Below are positions 17,674 through 26,617 of a DNA stretch of 64,000 nt, piece by piece. The position numbers and the translations under genes were made by a program. Position 1 is the stretch's first letter, and each line of letters opens with the position of its first letter. This stretch comes from UBA6522 sp965204155 (GTDB lineage Bacteria > Pseudomonadota > Gammaproteobacteria > Steroidobacterales > Rariloculaceae). The DNA lies in NCBI GenBank assembly GCA_965204155.1, contig OZ241971.1, forward strand, positions 1,116,001 through 1,180,000. Direction: 5' to 3'. Below the pieces are notes generated by a model. The model was not told the DNA's origin. It searched no databases and was given only the letters and a program-made list of their open reading frames with translations.

Positions 17674-17692
17674 TGCTCTATCCAACTGATGG
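17674..17692 (-). promoter_or_regulatory. Recurrent TATC-GGTTG-GATAGAGCA motif, copy 1
   Basis: Minus-strand CCATCAGTTGGATAGAGCA between petC and sspA, about 65 bp before the sspA start. Close relatives occur at 32338-32356 and 52163-52181. Its inner part is a short inverted repeat. Role unknown. Confidence 0.35.
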
Positions 17693-17696
17693 AGCA

Positions 17697-18443
17697 CTAG
17701 TGGACGCCCCTCCAGACTTCCCGTTTCAGCATGTACGAAATCACCAGGAAGATTAACAGAAACGCGATGACCCGAACGCCCAGCGCGCGCCGCTCCAGTT
17801 GAATCGGTTCGCCGATGTATTCCAGGAAATTGGTGATATCGCGAATGACCCGCTCGTATTCATCTTCGCTCAAGGACCCCTCGCGGATCACTTCAAAGTG
17901 GTCCAGCGAGCGCATGATCACCCCGTCCTCCTCATGCTCGGAGAAGACCGCCGACCGGGTGCCGCCCATTTCCCAGAGCACATCCGGCATCGCCGTATTT
18001 TCGAGCCACAGGTTGTTCGAGCCCGTGGGCCTGGACGGGTCGGAGTAGAAGCCCAGCATGTAATTGTACAAGTAATCGACGCCGCGGCTGCGGGCAATCA
18101 GGGAAAGGTCGGGAGGCGCGACACCGAACCATAGCGCACCGTCCTCCGGGCGCATGCTGCTTATCATGGTGTCGTGCAGTTGCCCCGCGCCGAACATCAG
18201 GTTCGCGACCACCTGTGCGTCGGTGAGGCCAAGATCCTCGCCGAGCCGGTTGTAGCGAACATACTGCGCCGAGTGACACCCGAGGCAGTAGTTCACGAAA
18301 TACTTCGCGCCCCGTTGCAGCGAGGCAATGTCGCCGATGTCGTTGTTCGCGGGCATCAGTTCTGCAACGGCTGCGCCGTGATCCTGACCCCAGGATGCGG
18401 CACTGGCGGCAAGCAACACGCCCGCGATGACTCGGCGAACCAT
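17697..18443 (-). CDS. petC: Cytochrome c1 of the bc1 complex
   Basis: Heme c subunit of respiratory complex III, passing electrons from the Rieske protein to cytochrome c. The 248-residue protein has a signal peptide (VIAGVLLAASAASWG), the heme site CLGCH followed by SAQYVRYNRLGEDLG, an axial-ligand region in the second half, and one C-terminal membrane anchor (VIAFLLIFLVISYML). The ATG at 18443 overlaps the petB stop by one base. Last gene of petABC. Confidence 0.95.
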   Translation of the reverse strand: MVRRVIAGVLLAASAASWGQDHGAAVAELMPANNDIGDIASLQRGAKYFVNYCLGCHSAQYVRYNRLGEDLGLTDAQVVANLMFGAGQLHDTMISSMRPEDGALWFGVAPPDLSLIARSRGVDYLYNYMLGFYSDPSRPTGSNNLWLENTAMPDVLWEMGGTRSAVFSEHEEDGVIMRSLDHFEVIREGSLSEDEYERVIRDITNFLEYIGEPIQLERRALGVRVIAFLLIFLVISYMLKREVWRGVH

Positions 18444-19696
18444 TATCGAACCCGCTCCGGAACCGGCCTGGGCTTCTCCCACGACGTATACAGCGGCATC
18501 AGCAGGAAGAAGCCGAAATAGGGTATGGCGAACAGGCGGCACAGCAGCGTGTAGGTGTCGGAGACAGGCTGCAGCCCGAGGTAGCCCAGCACCAGGAAGC
18601 TGATCGCGAAACCGGCCAGCGCCAGCTTGTAGATCCAGCCCCGGTAACGGATGGACTTGACGGGGCAGCGGTCCAGCCACGGCAGGAAGAACGGCAGCAG
18701 CACCGCCAGACCCATCAGAATCACGCCCAGCAGCTTGTACGGAACCGCCCTGAGAATTGCGTAGAACGGTGTGAAGTACCACACCGGGGCGATATGCTCG
18801 GGCGTCTGCAGCACGTTGGCCGGCTCGAAATTGGCGTGCTCCAGGAACAGCCCGCCCATGTCCGGAACGAAAAACACCACGAATGAGAACACGATCAGGA
18901 ACACGGTGATGATCACCAGGTCCTTGCTGGTGTGATACGGGTGAAAGGCGACGCCGTCGACGGGCTTGCCGCTTTCGTCCTTCCGGTCCTTGATTTCGAT
19001 GCCGTCGGGGTTGTTTGAGCCCACCTCGTGCAGGGCCATGATGTGCACGACCACCAGGAAGACCAGCATCAGCGGCACGGCGATCACGTGGAACGCAAAG
19101 AAGCGATTGAGGGTGATGTCGGAAATGTAGTAATCGCCGCGAATCCATTCCGCCAGCGCCTCGCCGACCACCGGCAACGCTCCGAACAGCGAGACGATGA
19201 CCTGCGCGCCCCAGTACGACATGTTTCCCCAGGGCAGCAGGTAGCCGAAGAACGCCTCGGCCATCATGCACACGTAGATGAACATGCCGCAGATCCAGAC
19301 CAGTTCCCGCGGCTTCTTGTAGGAACCGTAGAGCAGGCCCCGGAAGATGTGCAGGTACACGACGATGAAGAACGCCGACGCGCCGGTGGAGTGCAGGTAG
19401 CGGATCAGCCAGCCCCACTCCACGTCGCGCATGATGTACTCCACCGACGCGAACGCCTCCGCTGCGGACGGCTTGTAGTTCATGGTCAGGGCGATGCCGG
19501 TGACGATCTGCAGAATCAGCACCACCGTGGCCAGGACACCGAAGCCGTACCAGAAATTGAAGTTCTTCGAGGCGTAGTATTCTGTGGCGTGCTCCCGGAT
19601 GAGCTTGCTCATGGGGAAGCGGTCGTCGATCCACCTGACCAGCGAGTTCGCGCCCCGGCCAAAGCGGTCAACCATGTCCGACGCGGATGCGACCAC
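18443..19696 (-). CDS. petB: Cytochrome b of the bc1 complex
   Basis: Membrane subunit with two b hemes and both quinol sites. The 417-residue protein has the expected eight or so transmembrane helices and four heme-ligand histidines in helices B and D (RYLHSTGASAF, YLHIFRGLLYG, FAFHVIAVPL, VVVHIMALHEVGSNNP). A PDWWF-like Qo motif is replaced by the usual bacterial TPEHIAPVWYF, with PEHI... in place of PEWY. Start codon immediately follows the petA stop, so petABC is one operon. Confidence 0.96.
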   Translation of the reverse strand: MVASASDMVDRFGRGANSLVRWIDDRFPMSKLIREHATEYYASKNFNFWYGFGVLATVVLILQIVTGIALTMNYKPSAAEAFASVEYIMRDVEWGWLIRYLHSTGASAFFIVVYLHIFRGLLYGSYKKPRELVWICGMFIYVCMMAEAFFGYLLPWGNMSYWGAQVIVSLFGALPVVGEALAEWIRGDYYISDITLNRFFAFHVIAVPLMLVFLVVVHIMALHEVGSNNPDGIEIKDRKDESGKPVDGVAFHPYHTSKDLVIITVFLIVFSFVVFFVPDMGGLFLEHANFEPANVLQTPEHIAPVWYFTPFYAILRAVPYKLLGVILMGLAVLLPFFLPWLDRCPVKSIRYRGWIYKLALAGFAISFLVLGYLGLQPVSDTYTLLCRLFAIPYFGFFLLMPLYTSWEKPRPVPERVR

Positions 19697-20287
19697 CTAG
19701 GATGCTCCGGTATCCGAACCGATGAGCAATACGTTCTCCGCCACGTAACGATGGGGAGGCACGCTCAGATTGGTCGGTGCCGGAACGCCGCGGTAGACGC
19801 GCCCGGCCAGGTCGAACTTCGAACCGTGGCATGCGCAGAAAAACCCGCCGGCCCAGTCGGCGCCCAGATCCGCAGGCGCGACGTCGAATCGGGGCGTGGG
19901 GGCACACCCGAGATGGGTACACACGCCCTCAACGACAAGATACTCGGGACGGATGCTGCGGTGATCGTTGACGGCATAGCCCGGTTGCAGCGAAGCGGTG
20001 GAAGCGGGATCGGCCAGTTGATCCTCCAGTTCCGCCAGCTTGCCGAGCATGAATTCCGTGCGGCGCACGATCATGATCACGCGTCCGCGCCACTCGACCT
20101 TGACCAGTGCGCCGGGCTCCATCTTGCCGATGTCCACCTCCACCGGCGCACCGAGCGCCTGGGCGCGGGCGCTGGGCCTGAAAGACGCAACGAAGGGGAC
20201 TGCCGCGGCGACCACGCCCGCACCGCCGGTAGTCACGGTTGCGGCTACCAGAAAGTGGCGCCTGCTGAGATCGGTCTTGTCGGTCAT
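19697..20287 (-). CDS. petA: Rieske iron-sulfur subunit of the bc1 complex
   Basis: 2Fe-2S subunit that takes the first electron from quinol. The 196-residue protein begins with a Tat-type anchor (LSRRHFLVAATVTT) and has both cluster-binding boxes, CTHLGCAP and CACHGSKFD. The start at 20287 (MTDKTDLSRR) places the twin arginine correctly; a longer frame start at 20332 is unlikely. First gene of petABC-sspA, divergent from the protease gene across 179 bp. Confidence 0.95.
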   Translation of the reverse strand: MTDKTDLSRRHFLVAATVTTGGAGVVAAAVPFVASFRPSARAQALGAPVEVDIGKMEPGALVKVEWRGRVIMIVRRTEFMLGKLAELEDQLADPASTASLQPGYAVNDHRSIRPEYLVVEGVCTHLGCAPTPRFDVAPADLGADWAGGFFCACHGSKFDLAGRVYRGVPAPTNLSVPPHRYVAENVLLIGSDTGAS

Positions 20288-20466
20288 CGGTGCGCAGATC
20301 GGGGGGCAGGCAGGTCTGCTTGCCCTGCTCACGGGGAAGTCACTGGAAGCGCGGAATTATACACGCGGGGCCGCAAACTTGACCACAGACCACCCTGTGT
20401 GAACTAACGGCCACCAGTGCTGACCAACTGAAGGAAGGTGCCCGGCCTTGCAGGTACACTAGTCGC

Positions 20467-21528
20467 ATGAAAACCTCGTGGAGAGTAGTGGCGTTTTTCG
20501 CCCAATCGTCCGCGTTCGGACTGGCGGTGGCGTTCGTCGTGGTGCTGTTGCGCCCCGATCTGGTCAATCTCGGCGGCGGCGCGCAATCTCCCGCCACCAG
20601 TTACGCCAGTGCGGTGAATGCCAGCGCCCCTGCGGTCGTCAGCCTGCGCACGGCGCGGCTGGGCCAGCGGGGCAGCCTGGGCGCCGGGATGATCGTGGAT
20701 CAGGGCCTGGGCTCCGGGGTGATCATCAGCCAGGACGGCTTCGTCGTGACCAACTGGCATGTAATCCGGGATGCGGACCAGGTGGTGGTACAGCTTGCCG
20801 ACGGCCGCGAGGCGCATCCGCGCTTCGTCGGCGCCGATCCGGAGACCGAACTGGCGCTGCTCCAGGTCGACCTGCCCGACCTGCCTGCCATTCGCCTGGG
20901 CAGAAGCGATACGCTTGAGATCGGCGATGTAGTACTGGCTATCGGCAATGCCTACGGGCTCAGCCAGAGCGTGACATCGGGCATTGTCAGCGCCACCGGC
21001 CGCGGTATCGGACTGACCATCTTCGAGAACTTCATTCAGACGGATGCGGCCATCAACATAGGCAATTCCGGTGGCGCTCTGGTCAACACCCGCGGCGAAC
21101 TGATCGGCATCAATACGGCGCGCTTTGCGACCCTGACGCGCAGCCCTCCGGAAGGCATCGGCTTCGCCATACCGGTGAACCTGGTCCGCGGCGTCATGGA
21201 TGAACTGATCGAGCATGGGCGCGTCGTCCGGGGCTGGCTGGGGGTCGACGCATGGGATCTGCCGGGCATGAATGCGGCTGCACTGGGGATTTCCGGGCCT
21301 GCGGTGGAACTGGTGCAGGTCACGGGGCCGGCGGCGGCGGCAGGGCTGATTGCCGGGGACATCATCACGCACATCAATGGGGAGCGCATGCTCAGCAAGG
21401 ACCAGGCGATGAACCGGGTGGCGGGGCTGCGGCCCGGGGATCACATTCAGGTTCGGGGGCACCGGCCCGGGGCAGGGGTTTTTGAGACGGTGGCGGTGTT
21501 GGAGGAAAGGCCGGCGGTGGGGCGGTAG
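20467..21528 (+). CDS. DegS/AlgW-type periplasmic HtrA serine protease
   Basis: Site-1 protease family that senses misfolded porins and cuts the anti-sigma factor in the sigma-E (AlgU) response. The 353-residue protein has one N-terminal membrane anchor (about residues 8-30), a trypsin-like domain and one PDZ domain (about 240-345). Catalytic His98 (TNWHVI) and Ser201 (GNSGGAL) are present. The third triad position, normally Asp in TDLA, is Glu128 here (ETELALLQV), a conservative but unusual change. Its place before murA matches AlgW/DegS in related genomes. Confidence 0.88.
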   Translation: MKTSWRVVAFFAQSSAFGLAVAFVVVLLRPDLVNLGGGAQSPATSYASAVNASAPAVVSLRTARLGQRGSLGAGMIVDQGLGSGVIISQDGFVVTNWHVIRDADQVVVQLADGREAHPRFVGADPETELALLQVDLPDLPAIRLGRSDTLEIGDVVLAIGNAYGLSQSVTSGIVSATGRGIGLTIFENFIQTDAAINIGNSGGALVNTRGELIGINTARFATLTRSPPEGIGFAIPVNLVRGVMDELIEHGRVVRGWLGVDAWDLPGMNAAALGISGPAVELVQVTGPAAAAGLIAGDIITHINGERMLSKDQAMNRVAGLRPGDHIQVRGHRPGAGVFETVAVLEERPAVGR

Positions 21529-21540
21529 GTCTGACCGTCG

Positions 21541-22806
21541 CTATGGTCGGGTGTGGAGGCGTTTGATCTGGGCGCCTAGCTGGGAGAGTTTTTCTTCAAT
21601 GCGTTCGTAGCCGCGGTCGATGTGGTAGATGCGGTCGATGACGGTGCGGCCGGTGGCGGCCAGGCCGGCCAGGACGAGGGAGGCGGAGGCTCGCAGGTCG
21701 GTGGCCATGACGGGGGCGCCGGTGAGGTCGGTGACGCCGCGGCTGATGACCGTGTTGCCTTCGACGCTGAGGTCGGCGCCCATTCGTTGCAGTTCCAGTG
21801 CATGGGTGAAGCGGTTTTCGAACACGGTCTCGGTGATGACGCCGGCGCCGGTGGCGATGGCGTTCAAGGCGCAGAACTGGGCCTGCATGTCGGTGGGGAA
21901 GCCCGGATAGGGAGAGGTGTGCAGGTCTACCGCCCGGGGGCGCTCTCCATTCATGTCGAGGGCGATCCAGTCCGCACCGGACCTGATGAAGGCGCCGGCC
22001 TCGACCAGCTTGGCCACGACGGCATCCAGGTGGTTCGGACGGGTCCGGTTGATGCGGATCCTGCCGCCGGTGATGGCCCCCGATACCAGGTAGGTGCCGC
22101 TTTCAATGCGGTCTGGCAGCACCGTATAGCGCGCGCCGCCGAGGTTCTCGACTCCCTGGATACGGATGGTGTTGGTGCCGGCGCCTTCAATGACGGCGCC
22201 CAGCCGTACCAGGAACTCCGCCAGATCGACGACTTCCGGTTCCCTCGCGGCGTTCTCGATGACCGATTCGCCGCGGGCCAGCACGGCGGCCATCATCAGG
22301 TTTTCCGTGCCGGTGACGGTGACGGTGTCCAGGACGATCCGCGCGCCGCGCAGGCGGCTGGCGCGGGCACGGATGTTGCCGTTTTCGATGCCGATGTCCG
22401 CGCCCAGGGCGCGCAGTCCCGAGACGTGAAGGTTAACGGGCCGCGCGCCGATGGCGCAGCCCCCCGGCAGGGAAACATCGGCGCGGCCGTAGCGCCCCAG
22501 GAGCGGGCCGAGCACCAGCACGGACGCGCGCATGGTCTTGACCAGGTCGTAGGGCGCTTCGAAGCTATCGATCTTCGAAGGGGTCACGCCGATCCGGGAC
22601 TGGCCATTGAAGTCGATATCGAGGCCGATGCGGCGCAGCAGCCGGACCGTCGTGGCGACGTCGTTGAGTGAGGGGATGTTTTCCAGAGCCACCGGCTCTT
22701 CGGCCAGCAGCGAGGCGGCCAGAATGGGCAGGGCCGCGTTCTTGGCGCCGGAGATCCGGACCTCGCCGGACAGGCGCGTACCGCCGATGACTTCCAGTTT
22801 GTCCAA
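21541..22806 (-). CDS. murA: UDP-N-acetylglucosamine 1-carboxyvinyltransferase MurA
   Basis: First committed enzyme of peptidoglycan synthesis; transfers enolpyruvate from PEP to UDP-GlcNAc in the cytoplasm. The 421-residue protein has SGAKNAALPILAASLLA at the start and the active-site Cys117 in LPGGCAIGARPVNLH, the residue attacked by fosfomycin. Length is normal. It ends 12 bp from the end of the convergent protease gene and is followed, upstream on its own strand, by ibaG (72 bp), the usual ibaG-murA pair. Confidence 0.97.
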   Translation of the reverse strand: MDKLEVIGGTRLSGEVRISGAKNAALPILAASLLAEEPVALENIPSLNDVATTVRLLRRIGLDIDFNGQSRIGVTPSKIDSFEAPYDLVKTMRASVLVLGPLLGRYGRADVSLPGGCAIGARPVNLHVSGLRALGADIGIENGNIRARASRLRGARIVLDTVTVTGTENLMMAAVLARGESVIENAAREPEVVDLAEFLVRLGAVIEGAGTNTIRIQGVENLGGARYTVLPDRIESGTYLVSGAITGGRIRINRTRPNHLDAVVAKLVEAGAFIRSGADWIALDMNGERPRAVDLHTSPYPGFPTDMQAQFCALNAIATGAGVITETVFENRFTHALELQRMGADLSVEGNTVISRGVTDLTGAPVMATDLRASASLVLAGLAATGRTVIDRIYHIDRGYERIEEKLSQLGAQIKRLHTRP

Positions 22807-22878
22807 GTCCGCGATCCGCTCAGACGCGGCTCGACGCTGGCGGCCGCGCCGGTCCGCGGTTGTCAGCCGGGTCCGGCA

Positions 22879-23127
22879 CTAGGACGCGCCGACTCTGTCC
22901 CGCCACTCCTCCGGCGTGAAGGTCTTCAGCGCCAGCGCATGAATCTCACCGCCCACGCGATCGCCCAGAGTCGCGTAGACGCGCTGGTGGCGCGGCACGC
23001 TGCGCAGGCCGGCGAACTCGTCCGCAATTACCAGTGCCTCGTAGTGCCCCTGGCCGTCGGTCCGTACTTCGGCCCGGCATCCCGGCAAGCCGGCCTCGAT
23101 CATCCTGGCAATTTCCTGTGGATCCAT
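22879..23127 (-). CDS. ibaG: BolA-family protein IbaG
   Basis: Small BolA-fold protein (82 residues) that works with monothiol glutaredoxin in iron-sulfur handling and acid response. It shows the family layout MDPQEIARMIEAGLPGC, then the BolA signature SVPRHQRVYATLGDRV and IHALALKTFTPEEW. The ATG at 23127 was selected because the longer frame upstream overlaps kdsD on the other strand. The mla genes that often follow in E. coli are absent. Confidence 0.93.
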   Translation of the reverse strand: MDPQEIARMIEAGLPGCRAEVRTDGQGHYEALVIADEFAGLRSVPRHQRVYATLGDRVGGEIHALALKTFTPEEWRDRVGAS

Positions 23128-23242
23128 GGATCGCCTGCATTCCGTGAGTCTGAGAGGCGCACAGTCTACCGCACCCTTCAACGCAGCCAAACAGCCGTGC
23201 ATCCTGCGTCCGGGCGCCGCGCACCCTGCTAGAATCGCGCCC

Positions 23243-24235
23243 ATGTCCGTGACAACCAACGCCGTCGATCCACTCATTACCGCGCGCCGGGTACTGGAGA
23301 TCGAGTCCGATGCCATTCGCGCGCTGATCCCGCGGCTGGGCGACGAACTGCTTGCCGCGTGCCGGATTTGCATCGAGGCGCAGCGCGGCAACGCGCGTAT
23401 CGTGGTTGTCGGCATGGGCAAGTCGGGCCATGTGGGCAGCAAGATCGCCGCCACGTTGGCGAGCACGGGGTCACCGGCGTTCTTCGTGCACGCCGGGGAG
23501 GCCGGGCATGGCGACATGGGGATGATCACCGGCCAGGACGTGATTCTGGCGATTTCCAATTCGGGCGAGACCCAGGAGATCTCCTTCCTGCTGCCGCGGA
23601 TCAAACGGCTGGGCCTTGCATTGATCGCCATGACAGGCAGCACGCGATCCACCCTCGCCCGGGCCGCCACGGTCAACCTGGACATTGGCGTGGCCGAGGA
23701 GGCCTGCCCGCTCAACCTCGCGCCCACCGCGAGCACGACGGCGGCGCTGGCCATGGGGGACGCGCTGGCCGTCGTGCTGCTGGAGCAGCGGGGATTCCGG
23801 GAAGAGGACTTTGCCAGCTTTCACCCAGGCGGTGCGCTGGGGCGGCGGCTGCTGGTACGGGTGCGGGACATCATGCACGAGGGCGGCGACATCCCCAGCG
23901 TGACGCCGGACACGTCCGTGAGCGACGGACTGCTGGAAATGTCGCGCGGGAATCTGGGCATCACGGCCGTGGTGGACGGCGGCGGGCGGCTCCGCGGGGT
24001 ATTCACCGACGGCGACCTGCGCCGCACGCTCGACCGGCGCGTCGACATTCACGAGACCCCGATCGGCGACGTCATGACCCCCGGCGGCAAAACCGTTCGT
24101 CCCGACGATCTCGCCGCCCGGGCCGTGCGCCTGATGGAGGATCACGGCATCACCGCGCTGCTGGTGGTCGACGAGGAAGGGACACTGGTCGGCGCGCTGA
24201 ACATCCATGACGTCTTTCGGGCCGGAGTCGTCTGA
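23243..24235 (+). CDS. kdsD: Arabinose-5-phosphate isomerase KdsD
   Basis: Converts ribulose-5-phosphate to arabinose-5-phosphate, the first step to Kdo for lipopolysaccharide. The 330-residue protein has an SIS domain (VVGMGKSGHVGSKIAATLAS, AGEAGHGDMGMI) and two CBS domains in the C-terminal half (VRDIMHEGGD, IGDVMTPGG). The ATG at 23243 gives a family-like N-terminus. Its stop overlaps the kdsC start by one base, starting a run kdsD-kdsC-lptC-lptA-lptB-rpoN. Confidence 0.95.
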   Translation: MSVTTNAVDPLITARRVLEIESDAIRALIPRLGDELLAACRICIEAQRGNARIVVVGMGKSGHVGSKIAATLASTGSPAFFVHAGEAGHGDMGMITGQDVILAISNSGETQEISFLLPRIKRLGLALIAMTGSTRSTLARAATVNLDIGVAEEACPLNLAPTASTTAALAMGDALAVVLLEQRGFREEDFASFHPGGALGRRLLVRVRDIMHEGGDIPSVTPDTSVSDGLLEMSRGNLGITAVVDGGGRLRGVFTDGDLRRTLDRRVDIHETPIGDVMTPGGKTVRPDDLAARAVRLMEDHGITALLVVDEEGTLVGALNIHDVFRAGVV

Positions 24236-24726
24236 TGACGCCGGATACGCTGGAACGCGCCCGCCGGGTCCGCTTGCTGATTCTCGACGTGGACGGCGTC
24301 CTCACCGACGGCGGGCTGTACTACGGCGCGGGGGGCGAGTCGCTGCAGCGGTTTCACGTCCACGACGGCGCCGGCATCAAGGCGGTCATGGCAGCCGGGA
24401 TCGCGGTGGCGGTGATCTCCGCCCGCTCCACGCCGGCGGTGACGGCCAGGATGAAGGAACTCGGCGTCGAAACCGTTATCCAGGGTGAGGAGAACAAGCT
24501 CGAAGCGCTGACGGGACTTGCCGGGCAGATGGACATCGGGTTGGACGCCGTGGCCTGCATCGGCGACGACACGACCGACGTGCCGATGATGCGCCGGGCG
24601 GGGCTTGCCATCGCCGTCGCGGACGCGCGCGAGCCGGCGCTCGATGTTGCCCACTATCAAACGGCCGCGAGAGGCGGCCACGGCGCCGTGCGCGAAGCGT
24701 GCGACATGCTGCTGCTGGCGCGTTGA
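24235..24726 (+). CDS. kdsC: Kdo-8-phosphate phosphatase KdsC
   Basis: HAD-superfamily phosphatase that makes free Kdo for LPS core. The 163-residue protein has the nucleophile motif LDVDGVLTDGGLYY, the second motif VISARSTPAV and the metal site IGDDTTDVPMM. It is a cap-less HAD enzyme of normal size that acts as a tetramer in relatives. It is translationally coupled to kdsD and followed 4 bp later by lptC. Confidence 0.95.
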   Translation: MTPDTLERARRVRLLILDVDGVLTDGGLYYGAGGESLQRFHVHDGAGIKAVMAAGIAVAVISARSTPAVTARMKELGVETVIQGEENKLEALTGLAGQMDIGLDAVACIGDDTTDVPMMRRAGLAIAVADAREPALDVAHYQTAARGGHGAVREACDMLLLAR

Positions 24727-24730
24727 CGGC

Positions 24731-25303
24731 ATGACGCGGCCATTTCAACGCCGGGAACTGTTTGCCCTGGGCGCGCTCACGGCCATCGCGATGCTCACGT
24801 GGCTCTGGAGCCGGCAAGGCATCGAGGACGACGATCCTGCGGTCGTCGCCGGCGCAGCGGCACCGGGGTACTACCTGCACGGTGCCACCATATTGGGGAC
24901 GGACGAGGAGGGACAGGCGCTGATCACGGTACAGGCCGCCCGCGCCGAGGAACTGCCGGCGGAAAATCGCCTGCTGCTGAGCGACGTCGCCGTCCGCTTT
25001 CAGCCCGACACCCAGGTGCCCTGGGTGCTCACCGCCACACAGGGCCAGGCGTTTATGGAGGAGACCTACCTGGACTTCAGCGGCCAGGTGGAATTGACCA
25101 GGAGCGAACAGCCGGAATCGGGGCCGATGATGATCCGCACCTCGTCGCTCAGACTTGAACCCGAGACCTTCGACGTGCGCACCGACGACCCGGTGAGTCT
25201 CTTCTTCGGCAGCCGACGTCTGGATGCCGTCGGACTCAGCGCGAATTTGAAGGAAGAGCGCTTGGCGCTAGAATCAGGCATACATGGTGAATTCGGTCCA
25301 TAA
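24731..25303 (+). CDS. lptC: LPS export protein LptC
   Basis: Bitopic inner-membrane protein that takes LPS from LptBFG to the LptA bridge. The 190-residue protein has one membrane segment near the N-terminus (ELFALGALTAIAMLTWLW) and a periplasmic beta-jellyroll region. Sequence similarity across LptC is low; order (kdsC-lptC-lptA-lptB) supports the call. ATG at 24731 follows kdsC by 4 bp. Its end overlaps lptA by 20 bp. Confidence 0.9.
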   Translation: MTRPFQRRELFALGALTAIAMLTWLWSRQGIEDDDPAVVAGAAAPGYYLHGATILGTDEEGQALITVQAARAEELPAENRLLLSDVAVRFQPDTQVPWVLTATQGQAFMEETYLDFSGQVELTRSEQPESGPMMIRTSSLRLEPETFDVRTDDPVSLFFGSRRLDAVGLSANLKEERLALESGIHGEFGP

Positions 25304-25882
25304 ATTCGGGCTGGGGGCATTGATTGTTGTCCCGGCGATCGCCCTGGCCCAGGCCCAGGATGAAGACCTGCGCGTCTCCCTGGACGCCGAGTGGTCCTCC
25401 TTCGACCGGCAGTCGAACACGATGATGTTCAGGGGCCTGCGCATCGCCCAGGGCGATTTCATGATCGAAGCCGACGAAGCGGTGGCTTCTGACCTGGAGT
25501 TCAATCGCAGCGATTGGGAGTTCAGCGGCAACGTGCGCATCGACCTGGACACCGCCATGATCGAGGCGTCGCGGGCGGAAATCCTTTTCGAGACCCATGA
25601 ACTGCTGATTGTCGAGTTGCAGGGCGACCCGGCCCGGTTCGAGGACCGCAACCCCGAGCGCGGGGACCCGATCCGCGGAGGCGCCGAAGTGTTGCGCTAC
25701 GAGAGCGCCGAAGGGACGTTGCGGATGACCGGAGGCGCGTACCTCAGCGAGGGTCCCAACGAGTTCAGGGGCTGCGACCTGATCTACGACATCGAAGAAA
25801 AGAAAATCACCTCGGGCTCCTCCGAGTGCGGGGAACCACTGCTCATCACGATAATACCCCCCTCGGACGATGCCGACACGCC

Positions 25883-25886
<4 letters not shown>
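25284..25886 (+). CDS. lptA: LPS transport periplasmic protein LptA
   Basis: Periplasmic beta-jellyroll protein that bridges LptC and LptD. The 200-residue protein has a cleavable signal (LGALIVVPAIALAQA) and an OstA-like domain with typical strands (MMFRGLRIAQGDFMIEADEA, WEFSGNVRI, IIYD-like LIYDIEEKKI). The C-terminal end has a Cys pair region (RGCDLIYD, SSECGEP) that could form a disulfide. Start lies inside the lptC end; its stop overlaps lptB by 4 bp. Confidence 0.9.
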
Positions 25887-26608
<722 letters not shown>

Positions 26609-26617
26609 GTTGCAGGA

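Noticed and set aside
17674..17692. A tRNA gene, from the GTTGGATAGAGCA D-arm-like string
   Set aside because: No acceptor stem, anticodon arm or TTCGA T-loop at the right distances; kept only as a recurrent motif.
17697..19634. One 645-residue protein joining cytochrome b region and cytochrome c1
   Set aside because: The N-terminal half is an out-of-frame reading of petB; real petC starts at 18443 with a signal peptide, and petB has its own intact frame.
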